Shown: piece by piece, positions 43,510 through 52,366 of the stretch
Position numbering within the stretch: the first letter of the stretch is position 1
Layout of the letters: every line of letters begins with the position of its first letter
NCBI GenBank assembly: GCA_963741135.1
Contig: CAVUHC010000002.1
Coordinates: forward strand, 186,001-250,000
Length of the DNA: 64,000 nucleotides
Source of the DNA: Gp6-AA40 sp963741135
GTDB taxonomy: Bacteria > Acidobacteriota > Vicinamibacteria > Vicinamibacterales > UBA2999
Direction: 5' to 3'
Translations under genes and position numbers: made by a program
Notes under the pieces: model-generated
The model's database searches: none
Told to the model about the DNA's origin: nothing
The model's input: only the letters and a program-made list of their open reading frames with translations

Positions 43510-44301
43510 TTACTTCGCGGCGGCGACCGCGGGCGACGGACTGATGCCGCCGTAGCGCCGCTCGCGCTTCTGGTACGCGAGTACCGCCTCGAGGAGGTGC
43601 CGGCGCCGGAAGTCTGGCCACAGCGTCTCCGTGACGTAAATCTCCGCGTACGCGATCTGCCAGAGCAGGTAGTTGCTGACCCGCATCTCGCCGCTTGTTC
43701 GAATCAGCAGGTCCGGATCGGGCTGCCCCGCCGTGTACAGGAAACTCGCGAAGCGCTGTTCGTCCAAGAGCTCAGGGCGAATGCCGGATTCGATCGCGCG
43801 CCGCGCCGCATCGACGATCTCCGCGCGCCCCCCGTAGTTCAGCGCGATATTGAACAGCATGCCGTTGTCGTTGGCCGTGCGATCGATCGCGGCGCGCAGT
43901 TCGTCCTGGATATCCCTGGACAGATCCTCCATTCGGCCGATCACGTTGAACCTGATGTTGTTGGTGAGGAGTGTCTTCAGCTCGGAGCGGAGGTACCGCT
44001 TCAACAACATCATCAGCGTGCTGATTTCAGCCGCCGGGCGCTTCCAGTTCTCCATGGAGAACGCGTAGAGCGTGAGAACCCCGACGCCGAGACGGGCGGC
44101 GGTTTCAACGGTGTCGCGCACGGCGTCAATGCCGGCCCGGTGACCCTCGACGCGCGGCAGGTGGCGCTGTGCGGCCCACCGCCCGTTGCCATCCATGATG
44201 ATGGCGACGTGCGCCGGCAGGCGATCGAAATTGATCTGGCCGACGAGCGTCTCGTCCGGATGGCCGGCCGGAATCCCCGCCAGGAGTTCCTCACGGGACA
44301 T
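43510..44301 (-). CDS. uppS: Isoprenyl (undecaprenyl) diphosphate synthase
   Basis: The 263-residue cis-prenyltransferase extends farnesyl diphosphate to the C55 carrier used for peptidoglycan and other envelope polymers. Motifs: HVAIIMDGNGRWAAQRHLPR with the catalytic Asp, LYAFSMENWKRP, NYGGRAEIVDAAR, and DPDLLIRTSGEMRVSNYLLW with the C-terminal Mg site (YAEIYVTETLWPDF). It is the first gene of the uppS-cdsA-dxr-rseP cluster, an arrangement conserved in many bacteria. Start is ATG 44,301. Confidence 0.95.
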   Translation of the reverse strand: MSREELLAGIPAGHPDETLVGQINFDRLPAHVAIIMDGNGRWAAQRHLPRVEGHRAGIDAVRDTVETAARLGVGVLTLYAFSMENWKRPAAEISTLMMLLKRYLRSELKTLLTNNIRFNVIGRMEDLSRDIQDELRAAIDRTANDNGMLFNIALNYGGRAEIVDAARRAIESGIRPELLDEQRFASFLYTAGQPDPDLLIRTSGEMRVSNYLLWQIAYAEIYVTETLWPDFRRRHLLEAVLAYQKRERRYGGISPSPAVAAAK

Positions 44302-44468
44302 CTAGTGGCGTGTCTCTTTCAAATTACTACAGAGCCGCTCCGTTGTCGCGGCCCGGTAATCGAGGTCGGAGGCTTGTTGTGAATATGAATCCTTCAGTCG
44401 AGACGGCCCACCAGTGGACCGAATGAACTGGTTGAGCGATAACCACAACGAGACGTACCACTAACCTC
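44302..44468. other. Intergenic gap upstream of uppS
   Basis: About 167 bases lie between truA (ends 44,469) and uppS (starts 44,301), both leftward. The stretch TTGTGAATATGAATCC near 44,380 is AT-richer and may hold the uppS promoter. No RNA gene, repeat or reading frame is supported. Confidence 0.35.
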
Positions 44469-45246
44469 TCAATCATAGTCCACTCGGACCAGGAACAACC
44501 CGTGCGCGGGCGCCGTTGCGCCCGCGTCCGCGCGCGTTCCGCCCGCGACCAGACCGGCCATGGCCTGTGCCGGACGCCGGCTTCGACCGATATCGACGAG
44601 TGTGCCGACGATCGCGCGCACCATGTGGCGCAGGAAGCCGTCGCCGGTGATTTCATATGTCAGCAGACCGGGAGGTGAGCCCGAGAAGGCTCGCCCTGCA
44701 CCGACGTGATCGCCGTCGACCAGTCCGGATCGATAAATGGTTCGGACGGTGCTGCTCGTCTCGCTCCCCGTGCTCTGAAACGCGGCGAAGTCGTGTGTCC
44801 CTGTGAGTGCCGCGGCCGCCTGTCGCATCGCCTCGACATCGAGCGGCTCCGGCAGGTGCCACACATACGCGCGATCGAAAGGATCCGAAACCGGCGTGGT
44901 GCGCATCTCGTATTGGTAGGTCTTGGAGCGCGCGCTGAAGCGGGCATGAAAATCAGACCCGACCTCCGCGACGTCGATGACTCGAATGTCCTCGGGAAGC
45001 TGAGCGTTGAGCGCACGCGCGAGCGTCTTGGCGTCGTGGGTGAACGTGACGCGGGCACTGGCGACCTGCCCGCGCGCGTGCACGCCGGCGTCGGTGCGCC
45101 CGGCGCCGTGCACCGTGACGGGCGCCCCTTCAAACCGTGCAAGCGCATCTTCGAGGAGGCCCTGGATCGACTGGCCTGCTGCCTGGCGTTGCCAGCCGAC
45201 GAACCGCGTGCCGTCGTACGCGAGCGTCAGCTTCAGGTACTCTCAT
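44469..45246 (-). CDS. truA: tRNA pseudouridine(38-40) synthase (frameshift at start)
   Basis: The enzyme modifies uridines 38-40 in the anticodon arm of tRNAs. The catalytic Asp is in VHGAGRTDAGVHARGQVA, followed by RFSARSKTYQYEM and a C-terminal domain with TGDGFLRHMVRAIVGTLVDI. At the 5' end, removing one G from ATGAGAGTACCTG (near 45,239) gives MRYLKLTLAYDGTRFVGWQR, the canonical N-terminus; the shorter in-frame start would lack the whole first strand. The stop is at 44,469. Confidence 0.9.
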
Positions 45247-45316
45247 GACAATGCTGAATGGCGAATGGCGAGTGCTGAATTGAACACAGCATTGACAATT
45301 CGCGATTCAGAATTAC
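45246..45316. repeat. Hairpin of ATTCAGCATT/GAATGGCGA repeats
   Basis: AATGCTGAATGGCGAATGGC and AATTCGCGATTCAGAATT are imperfectly self-complementary and each internally repeats a seven- to ten-base unit. The block separates truA from pyrE and overlaps the pyrE stop region. Confidence 0.7.
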
Positions 45317-45898
45317 ACAGATCGAGACCCCGGCTTGACGATGGGCTGGCCCGCGGCGCAGTGGGGGCAGGATTCCGGGGCGTGGGTCGGAAGAGACACC
45401 GTGGCGAGCGCATGAAACGGCACGTCAATCTGCTGCTGCCCGCCGCTGCGATCGATGATGGCGGCGGCGGCAACCACCTGCGCCCCGGCGGCGCGCGCGA
45501 CCTCGATCGTCTCCCGGGTCGAGCCGCCGGTGGTCACCACGTCTTCGACGACCAGGACCTTCTCTCCGGGCGACAGCGTGAAGCCGCGGCGCAGCGTCAG
45601 CGTGCCGTCCTGCCGTTCGGCAAAGATCGCGCGCACGCCCAGGGCGCGCGCCGACCTCGTGGCCGATCACGATGCCGCCAAGCGCCGGCGACAGGACGGC
45701 TTGCGCACCGAGCGAGCGGACGCGCTCGGCGATTGCCGCGCCGCAGGCTTCCGCGTCGCGCGGATGCTGCAGGACGAGCGCACACTGCAGGTAGCCGGAG
45801 CTGTGCAGTCCGGACGTGAGACGGAAGTGTCCTTCGAGCAGAGCACCGACTCGGCGAAAACGATCGAGGATGGCATCGGCAGTCACAAATGTCATCAT
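45313..45898 (-). CDS. pyrE: Orotate phosphoribosyltransferase (one frameshift)
   Basis: The restored enzyme (about 195 residues) attaches orotate to PRPP to give OMP. It shows LLEGHFRLTSGLHSSGYLQC at the N-terminus, LSPALGGIVIGHEVARALG, and the PRPP loop KVLVVEDVVTTGGSTRETI. A surplus G near 45,650 breaks it between HEV and ARALGVRAIFAE. The C-terminal PESCPHCAAG is an unusual Cys pair, also present in modified form in the second phosphoribosyltransferase at 57,191. The start is ATG 45,898 or 45,895. Confidence 0.88.
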
Positions 45899-45966
45899 AC
45901 GTTCATCCATCTGCCACACGCGCAATGCGAACGTCGACACACGACGTCAGTGCGGAGTTGAAACCC

Positions 45967-47658
45967 ATGCGAATAACTATGATTCGAAGCGGCCTCTTGA
46001 TTGTGATCCTTGCAAGCTGGAACCCTGTGCCCGCATCCGCGCAAATCGGCGCGCCCGTCGCAGTCGCGGCCGGCGGGCAGGTGCGCCGCCTCACTGTGGA
46101 TGAAGCCGTGAGGCTCGCGCTGGAGAACAATCTCGGTATCCAAATCGCGAGAACCAATCCTCTGATCCAGGATCTCACGGTCGCCGCCGCGCGAGCGGCG
46201 TGGGCACCGAGGTTCGACTCCACGATGCAGGGATCGAGCAGCGACCTCCCCAACAACAGCTTCCTGTCCGGCACCCTGAGCGACAAAACGACCAACGGCC
46301 GCGCGGCCAGCAACGTTGGCGTCACGCAGCTGACGAAATGGGGTGGCAGTTACAGCGTCGGATGGGACAGCGTGCGCAGCACCACGACGAACCTCTTCTC
46401 GAATTTCTCGCCGCAGCTCCAGTCGTCGCTGTCGATCGACATCACGCAGCCGCTCCTGCGCAACCTCACCATCGACAGCACGCGGCAGGAAGTGCGCCTG
46501 AGCGAGAACAACCGGGAGATCGCGGACATCGATGTGCGGCAAACGGTGGTCGCGACGTCGAGGCTGGTGCGCGCGGCATACTGGGATCTGGCCTACGCGA
46601 ACGCGGCGCTCGTCGTGTTCCAGCAGTCGCTCGACCTCGCCCGCGAGTCGCTGCGCGAAACGAACACGCGAATCCAGATTGGCACCACACCGCCGATCGA
46701 TGCCGTCGAGGCGGAGGCCGAGGTGGCCACTCGCGACGAGGCGGTGATCGTCGCGCAGGCGCAGATCGAAACCGCCCAGGATACGCTGCGCGCGCTCGTC
46801 TTCGACCCGTCGGCGCCCGATTTCTGGACGACGAGGATCGAGCCAGTGGATCTGCCCCTCTTCGAGCCGATACCGGTCGATGTCGATGGAGTCGTGCGCA
46901 ACGCGCTTCAGATGCGGACCGACCTGGCGCAGGCGCGCAAATCGATCGAGGCGACCGACATCAACATTCGTTACTTCCGCAACCAGTCGCTTCCTGACGT
47001 GACCGCGAGCTTCAACTACGGGCTGACCGGGCTCGGCGGCACGCAATTCCTGCGCGGGTCCGGTTTCCCCGGACCCATCATCGGCCAGACGCAACGCAGT
47101 TTTGGTTCGGTGCTGGGCGATCTGTTTGGAAACCAGTTCCCGAGCTGGACGGCGTCCCTCAACATCAGCTATCCGCTGGGCCGCAGCCAGCAGGAAGCGA
47201 GCCTCGCCCGCGCGCGGCTGCAGAGCAGCCAGGAGCAGGCGCAGTTGAGGAACGCCGAACTGCAGGTCGTGACGGCGGTGCGGAACGTCGCGCGGCAGGT
47301 CCTGACGAACCAGAAGCGCGTCGAAAGCACACGCGTGTCGCGCGGGCTCGCCGAGCAACGCCTTGACGCCGAGCAGCGAAAGCTGGCGGCGGGTACGTCG
47401 ACGAACTTCATCGTGTTCCAGACGCAGCGCGACCTTGCCCAGGCGCGCAACAACGAGCTGAGCGCGATTCTGGATTACAACCGGTCGTTGGTGGACCTCG
47501 AGACGATCCAGCAGGCGCCGCTCAGCGGCGCCACAGGCAATGTGACAGCAGCCGTCACGACCGGAGTCATCACGACTGGACCGAGAACGATTCAGACGGG
47601 GACGACCGCGACCGGAACGGCCGCGACGGGGGCGACCGCGACGGGGACCGCTCGGTAA
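45967..47658 (+). CDS. TolC-family outer-membrane efflux protein
   Basis: The 563-residue protein has a signal peptide (RSGLLIVILASWNPVPASAQ), then the duplicated outer-membrane factor pattern: LTVDEAVRLALENNLGIQIA, long helices (LDLARESLRETNTRIQIGTT, VVTAVRNVARQVLTNQKRVE) and short strands (SLSIDITQPLLRN, WTASLNISYPLGRSQQ). TolC trimers form exit ducts for efflux pumps or type I secretion. The C-terminus is a Thr/Gly/Ala-rich tail (TGTTATGTAATGATATG), coded by short repeats. No pump genes are adjacent. ATG 45,967 is chosen because it starts the signal peptide. Confidence 0.88.
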   Translation: MRITMIRSGLLIVILASWNPVPASAQIGAPVAVAAGGQVRRLTVDEAVRLALENNLGIQIARTNPLIQDLTVAAARAAWAPRFDSTMQGSSSDLPNNSFLSGTLSDKTTNGRAASNVGVTQLTKWGGSYSVGWDSVRSTTTNLFSNFSPQLQSSLSIDITQPLLRNLTIDSTRQEVRLSENNREIADIDVRQTVVATSRLVRAAYWDLAYANAALVVFQQSLDLARESLRETNTRIQIGTTPPIDAVEAEAEVATRDEAVIVAQAQIETAQDTLRALVFDPSAPDFWTTRIEPVDLPLFEPIPVDVDGVVRNALQMRTDLAQARKSIEATDINIRYFRNQSLPDVTASFNYGLTGLGGTQFLRGSGFPGPIIGQTQRSFGSVLGDLFGNQFPSWTASLNISYPLGRSQQEASLARARLQSSQEQAQLRNAELQVVTAVRNVARQVLTNQKRVESTRVSRGLAEQRLDAEQRKLAAGTSTNFIVFQTQRDLAQARNNELSAILDYNRSLVDLETIQQAPLSGATGNVTAAVTTGVITTGPRTIQTGTTATGTAATGATATGTAR

Positions 47659-47668
47659 TCTAGCCTTC

Positions 47669-48448
47669 GTGCCAAAGCTCTCGGTCACGATCATCACGCT
47701 CAACGAAGCGGAGCACATCGCTCCGGCCATCGAGTCCGCTTCCTGGGCCGACGAGATCATCGTCGTCGATTCAGGCAGTACCGACGGAACGGTGGATATC
47801 GCACGGACGGCAGGCGCCCGCGTGCTGACGCGTGAGTGGAGCGGCTACGTCGACCAGAAGAACTTCGCAGCGGGAGCCGCGTCCAACGACTGGATCTTCT
47901 CGCTCGATGCGGACGAGCGCATTCCGCCGGCGCTTGCGGAAGAAGTTCGAGGCCTCATGGCCAGCGACCCGCCGGTTCACGGCTATCGCGGGCCTCGCGT
48001 CACGTATCACCTCGGACGCTGGATTCGGACCACGGATTTCTATCCTGACTATCAGACGAGACTCTACGATCGACGCTTTGCACGATGGCGAGGCCGCTAC
48101 GTCCACGAGTCGGTTGCGGTCGATGGTCCGGCAGGGCGCCTGAACAATGACCTGGAGCACTACTCCTTCAGCGACCTGCGCGATCAGATCAAGCGGATCA
48201 ACCAGTACTCGACGTTGTCGGCGTTGCAGATGTACGAGGCGGGGCGACGAACGGGGCCGGTGGAAATCCTCGTCCATCCACCTGCGGCTTTTCTGCGGAA
48301 TTACGTGTGGCGACGCGGATTCCTCGACGGAACCGCGGGACTCACGATCTCGTTGATGAACGCGTGGGGCGTCGGGCTGAAGTTCATGAAACTGTGGGAG
48401 CTTCAGAGAAATCCCAAATCCCAAATCCCAAATCCCAAATCCCAATAG
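47669..48448 (+). CDS. Family 2 glycosyltransferase (WaaE/KdtX-like)
   Basis: The 259-residue cytoplasmic enzyme has the GT-A motif set: SVTIITLNEAEHIAPAIESA, EIIVVDSGSTDGTVDIART, and the DxD-like SLDADERIPPALAEEV. The sequence WIRTTDFYPDYQTRLYDR followed by RYVHESVAVDGPAGRL is typical of the LPS core beta-glucosyltransferase (WaaE/KdtX) branch. The start is GTG 47,669, 10 bases after the TolC gene. Its last ten residues or so (NPKSQIPNPKSQ) are encoded by an AAATCCC heptamer tract. Confidence 0.85.
   Translation: MPKLSVTIITLNEAEHIAPAIESASWADEIIVVDSGSTDGTVDIARTAGARVLTREWSGYVDQKNFAAGAASNDWIFSLDADERIPPALAEEVRGLMASDPPVHGYRGPRVTYHLGRWIRTTDFYPDYQTRLYDRRFARWRGRYVHESVAVDGPAGRLNNDLEHYSFSDLRDQIKRINQYSTLSALQMYEAGRRTGPVEILVHPPAAFLRNYVWRRGFLDGTAGLTISLMNAWGVGLKFMKLWELQRNPKSQIPNPKSQ
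48408..48446. repeat. AAATCCC heptamer tract at gene end
   Basis: Four to five copies of CCCAAAT encode the tail of the glycosyltransferase and stop it. The same heptamer, in either orientation, occurs at 14,526, 16,614 and 61,634. From 48,449 to 48,538 nothing else is visible. Confidence 0.85.
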
Positions 48449-48538
48449 CTACCACCCTCGGGTAATCCTTTTCCCAAATCGCTCGCGGGAACGGAATGCG
48501 TTTGGACGGGTCGGCGAGTTGGGGTTTCTGGTCCATCC

Positions 48539-49318
48539 CTAATTGCGGGCGGGCGCCTTGGGTCGGCATACACCGCGCAGCGGACATTGGCGGCTGCCTT
48601 GGGCGCGTCCAAATCCACACGCGTTCATCATGCCGACGTGGCAGAGGGAAAAGTCATACCGGACGGGGTCGGCGTGGTCGAGCGCGCGGAGCGATGAGGT
48701 GATCTCGGCGGCCATCTTCCACCCTGGACTGACGTAGCGGGTAAGGCGCAGGCATCGCCCGAGGCGGATCACGTGCGTGTCCAGCGGAATGATGAGCCTG
48801 GCAGGTGACACCGCTGTCCACACGCCGAGATCGATCGCGTCGCGTCGGACCATCCACCGAAGAAACAGGTTGAGCCGTTTGCATGCGCTCCCGGCGGATG
48901 GGCGCGGAAAGAAATAGCAGACGCCGGGCCGCTTCGGCATGCGCCCGTATGCCGCCTTGAGATCGCTCTGCAAGGCGCGCGTGGAGAACGCATCGAGCGC
49001 TGGACCGATGTCCGGAGCGACCGGATCGTCACCCGCCACGAAAAATCGTTCGATTGATCCCGATTCCCGCAGCATGCGTTGCAGGACAAGGAGCAGCGCC
49101 ACGAGGTCGCGGCCGCGAATCCACCGGTGTACGAGCGGATCGATGTCCGTACGATGTCTGGCTGGCTCGAATGAGCGGACGAAGGCGGCGGGCCGTGAGC
49201 CCATGACCGCGAGGAGTGACTCGATCGACTGCAGCACGCTCGCGACCCGTCCGAACGCGAGTGCCGCCGCACAGAACCCCACCACTTCCCGATCTTCCGG
49301 CGCCTCGTAGCGCCGCAC
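48539..49318 (-). CDS. TIGR02757-type protein (HhH-like, DUF2400)
   Basis: The 259 visible residues match the TIGR02757/DUF2400 pattern: RYEAPEDREVVGFCAAALAF followed by GRV, CKRLNLFLRWMVRRDAIDLG, IPLDTHVIRLGRCLRLT and a C-terminal Cys set ending QCPLRGVCRP, like the Fe-S corner of helix-hairpin-helix DNA glycosylases. Function is unknown; a DNA-repair role is inferred from the fold. The family leader (LYRTFDHVNSATDPIQIV) continues upstream in the same frame to about 49,420, but no ATG, GTG or TTG precedes it before a stop, so the true start is either non-standard or lost to a sequence error. GTG 49,318 is merely the first standard codon. Confidence 0.75.
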   Translation of the reverse strand: MRRYEAPEDREVVGFCAAALAFGRVASVLQSIESLLAVMGSRPAAFVRSFEPARHRTDIDPLVHRWIRGRDLVALLLVLQRMLRESGSIERFFVAGDDPVAPDIGPALDAFSTRALQSDLKAAYGRMPKRPGVCYFFPRPSAGSACKRLNLFLRWMVRRDAIDLGVWTAVSPARLIIPLDTHVIRLGRCLRLTRYVSPGWKMAAEITSSLRALDHADPVRYDFSLCHVGMMNACGFGRAQGSRQCPLRGVCRPKAPARN

Positions 49319-49447
49319 GATCTGGATCGGATCGGTGGCTGAGTTGACGTGATCGAATGTTCGGTACAGATCGTCCAGACGCGGACCGACAGCGGCGGTA
49401 TTCTTCGTGACGATCGTGCCCTTCGTGATGTTGCGTCCTTCTCGATT

Positions 49448-50017
49448 CTATTTCGGGAACGGCGTCAGCGCGGGCGTGTTCCCCGGCGGAAGCGGGAAGC
49501 GTGACACATTCAGCACCATCGCGATGAACGAGTAGTACCCGTTCAAACCGATCAGGTCCATCATCCCCTGCTCGCCGAACTTATCCACCGTCCGCGCATA
49601 AGTGTGATCGGTAACGCTGTGAAACTCGTTCAGCTCCGCGGAGAATGCGTAGACGATCTCCTGATTCTCGCTCATGTTGTCGGGGCGGCGTCCGTCAGCG
49701 ATGGCCTGGATGGTCGCCTCACTGAGTCCGGCCGTCCTGGCGTCGGCTACGTGTACATACCATTCGTATTGCTGCGTCCAGCGACGCGATTGAAGCAGGA
49801 TGGCGAACTCACTGACATCGCGCGGCAGTGAATTGCCGAAGCGAAGATGGTTTCCCAGCCGCGCCGCGGCCAGCATCAACTCGGGGCTGCGACTGAGCGG
49901 GACAAACGGTCCGAAGACAGGCTGTTTCCGCTCGGCGAGGAAGTCCGCCGCCGCCTTCTTCTGCGCCTCGGTCAGCTTCTCGGCCGGAATTGGCGGAAGG
50001 CGGTCCTGCGCGTTCAT
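49448..50017 (-). CDS. Carboxymuconolactone decarboxylase/AhpD-like protein
   Basis: The ~189-residue helical protein reads PELMLAAARLGNHLRFGNSL, then PRDVSEFAILLQSRRWTQQY, WYVHVADARTAGLSEATIQA and GLNGYYSFIAMVLNVSRFPL. This is the CMD fold, but the CxxC redox pair of AhpD is replaced (EWYVHVADA), so it is more like the non-redox decarboxylase-type members; the substrate is unknown. ATG 50,017 is preferred because AAAGGTG lies close upstream. It follows the binding-protein gene on the same strand after about 100 bp. Confidence 0.75.
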   Translation of the reverse strand: MNAQDRLPPIPAEKLTEAQKKAAADFLAERKQPVFGPFVPLSRSPELMLAAARLGNHLRFGNSLPRDVSEFAILLQSRRWTQQYEWYVHVADARTAGLSEATIQAIADGRRPDNMSENQEIVYAFSAELNEFHSVTDHTYARTVDKFGEQGMMDLIGLNGYYSFIAMVLNVSRFPLPPGNTPALTPFPK

Positions 50018-50118
50018 ATCGACACCTTTCATTCGGATCATTCGGCAGACACGGAGGCAGAGCAACGCCCGCCGCACGTCGGCTGCGGACGTCGACAACG
50101 ATTACAGCAACTGCCGGC

Positions 50119-50862
50119 TCAGAAATTCCAGCCGGCCGCGGCGAATACCTGACGCGCGGCCGGGGCTGTGATCGACGCGATGAACGCGCGCGCGGCGTCG
50201 GGCGCGCGTGTTGCGGACATGACGACGGCCTCGTACGCCGTATACGTCTGGACGGCGGCGGGCAGGGGCCCGACAAGCGAGCCCCCGTACGACTCCCCAA
50301 GCTTGATTTCGCTCACCATCGTGAAGCCGACCTGGTTGCCGCCACCTTTGCCGAGCCGCTGCATGACGTCGCCGCCGGTCGGCACCTGTACCGTCTTGTC
50401 TTTGATCTGATCGGCGACGCCGATCGTGCGCAGCATCTGTTCCACGAGCAGGCCGGAGGCACCCTGGCTGTAGACCACCGCGTCGGCCTGGAGGAGCGAC
50501 GCCTTCAGCGCGTCGACAGTTGAAATATCCGGTCGACGTCCACCGCGGCTGGTTGCGACGCCAACACCTATCCTGCCGATCGTTTTTCGGGTCGCCGCAA
50601 TCGCCCGCCCATCCTTGATCATCTGATCAACAGTCGAAGACTGTGCGACCAGCACGTCGGGCATCTCGCCCATGGCAAGGCGCTTCGTGATGTTCGGCGA
50701 CGTGTCGAACTGAACTTTGACGGCCTGCGCGGGCTGCTGATAGGCCTTGTCCAGCGCCTGCAGAGGGCCCTGCGCAGCCAGCGTGGCAAGCGTCGAGAGA
50801 TCGGCTGCCATCAGCGGGATGCCAGCCAGGGACACAACCAGCGCGCAAAGAGCTTGTCGCAT
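50119..50862 (-). CDS. Periplasmic substrate-binding protein (ModA-like, type 2 PBP)
   Basis: The 247-residue product has a signal peptide (LCALVVSLAGIPLMAADLST) and two-lobed binding-protein features: VKVQFDTSPNITKRLAMGEM, DVLVAQSSTVDQMIKDGRA, VGVATSRGGRRPDISTVDAL, SQGASGLLVEQMLRTIG. These resemble the molybdate-binding ModA family and short PBPs used by other anions or organic acids. No ABC permease or ATPase is adjacent; the divergent MFS gene starts about 175 bp away. Without partners it may serve a distant transporter. ATG 50,862 starts the signal peptide. Confidence 0.72.
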   Translation of the reverse strand: MRQALCALVVSLAGIPLMAADLSTLATLAAQGPLQALDKAYQQPAQAVKVQFDTSPNITKRLAMGEMPDVLVAQSSTVDQMIKDGRAIAATRKTIGRIGVGVATSRGGRRPDISTVDALKASLLQADAVVYSQGASGLLVEQMLRTIGVADQIKDKTVQVPTGGDVMQRLGKGGGNQVGFTMVSEIKLGESYGGSLVGPLPAAVQTYTAYEAVVMSATRAPDAARAFIASITAPAARQVFAAAGWNF

Positions 50863-51037
50863 GCCGCACACCATATCCGATCTCGATTTCGTAGACCAGC
50901 GAAGCTGGGGGTTTACTCGCGCAGTTTGCGTTCGCTGCCTCGATCTTGCTAGCATTCGCCGCTCGCCGGTCTGCAACCAGGCGATTCGAGCGCGTCACAC
51001 GAACGGACAACCTCCCCTTCGAGCAGGTGGCACTGCG

Positions 51038-52366
51038 ATGAACGATACACCGGACGCTCGAAACCAGAACCCCTACCCGTACCGCTGGGTCATTCTTGCG
51101 GTCGGCATTCTTGCATACGGGACCAGCCAGTTCTCGCGACAGAACTACGCTGGCGTGCAGAAATTCATCGCCGGCGATTTGGGCCTCGATCGAGGCACGC
51201 TCGGTGTCATGGGATCCGCGTTTTTCTACGCGTACGCGGTGGCCCAGATGCCGTGGGGGATCGCGTCGGACCGGCTCGGTAGTCGCGCAGTCATCGGAAC
51301 GGGCATCTTCCTCACCGCGGCAACGATGTCCGGATTTGCGATGGGCGAGTCAACTGGCTCGCTCATCTTCTGGCGCATTCTGAGCGGTATCGCGGCAGCG
51401 GCGGTGTACATGCCATTGACGGGTGGCATCGCGCGATGGTTTCCAGACAAGGAACGCGGCCTGAGCCAGGGAACGCTCGGCGGCGTCGGCGGCGCCCTCG
51501 GCGAAGGTGCCGCATACGCGCTGCTCCCAATCCTCTCGGTCTATTTTGCGTCCGGCTGGCGCCAGGGGATGCACATGCTTGCGGCGGCAATCGCCGTGCT
51601 GGGCGTGTTAGCGCTCGTGCTGTTTCGGTCGGCCCCGTCGGATCAGGTGGCAACCACGCGAAAGCCCTTCGACTGGCGTCTGTTGCGTGACCTGGAAATG
51701 TGGTGCTACGCGTTCCTCTGGTCAGGATTCGTGATCGGCATCCGCATCGCCCAGATATGGATCGCCGTCTACGCCGCCGACCTGTACATCAGCAACCAGG
51801 GGCTCCCGCTCAACCAGGCCGTGATTCGCGGTGGACTGCTCGCTCTGCTCGCGTTTTCACTGCTGGGACGTGCCGCGGGCTGTCCACTTGCCGGAAAAAT
51901 GTCGGATGTCCTCGCCCGGCGCGGTGTGCCACGCACAACGGTCATCATCGGATGGCTCGTGCTCGCGACTGTGTTGTTCCACGTCCTGTCATTGGGCGTC
52001 ACGGCCATTGGGTCACTCGCCGTGATTGCCGTCCTGCTCGGAATGTCGGTCAACCTCTTCTCCCTCATCCCGGCCGCCATTTCCGATCGGTTCGGGTCGC
52101 AACGAACCGCCTCTTTGTCCTCGTTCGCCAACACCATCGCGCAGTTGTCTGGTGCGACGGCGTTGGCCGTGAGCGGCTATGTCGGCATTTCGTTGAACGC
52201 TCAGCCTGGAAATGCGCTGACGGAGTATCGGGGTATCTGGCTGTCGGCCGAAGTGGGCATGGCGTTCATGACGATTCTGTCCATCGCCGCGTACGTCGCC
52301 CTGAGAAACGGGTGGATCCACGGGACCCTGCCGGTGACGGCGTCTTCTACGTCCGCTCCCCTCTGA
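51038..52366 (+). CDS. MFS transporter, probable organic/sugar-acid carrier
   Basis: The 442-residue protein has 12 hydrophobic segments and begins NPYPYRWVILAVGILAYGTS. The MFS loop 2-3 motif is present as GIASDRLGSRAVIGTGIFLT, and a second copy (GKMSDVLARRGVPRTTVIIG) follows the central loop. It resembles the anion:cation symporter branch (glucarate, galactonate, phthalate carriers). Next to it, convergent, stand a sugar-acid-type dehydratase, a dehydrogenase and BtpA, which suggests uptake of their substrate. Start is ATG 51,038 with GAGCAGGTGG upstream. Its end overlaps the dehydratase by 20 bases. Confidence 0.85.
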   Translation: MNDTPDARNQNPYPYRWVILAVGILAYGTSQFSRQNYAGVQKFIAGDLGLDRGTLGVMGSAFFYAYAVAQMPWGIASDRLGSRAVIGTGIFLTAATMSGFAMGESTGSLIFWRILSGIAAAAVYMPLTGGIARWFPDKERGLSQGTLGGVGGALGEGAAYALLPILSVYFASGWRQGMHMLAAAIAVLGVLALVLFRSAPSDQVATTRKPFDWRLLRDLEMWCYAFLWSGFVIGIRIAQIWIAVYAADLYISNQGLPLNQAVIRGGLLALLAFSLLGRAAGCPLAGKMSDVLARRGVPRTTVIIGWLVLATVLFHVLSLGVTAIGSLAVIAVLLGMSVNLFSLIPAAISDRFGSQRTASLSSFANTIAQLSGATALAVSGYVGISLNAQPGNALTEYRGIWLSAEVGMAFMTILSIAAYVALRNGWIHGTLPVTASSTSAPL

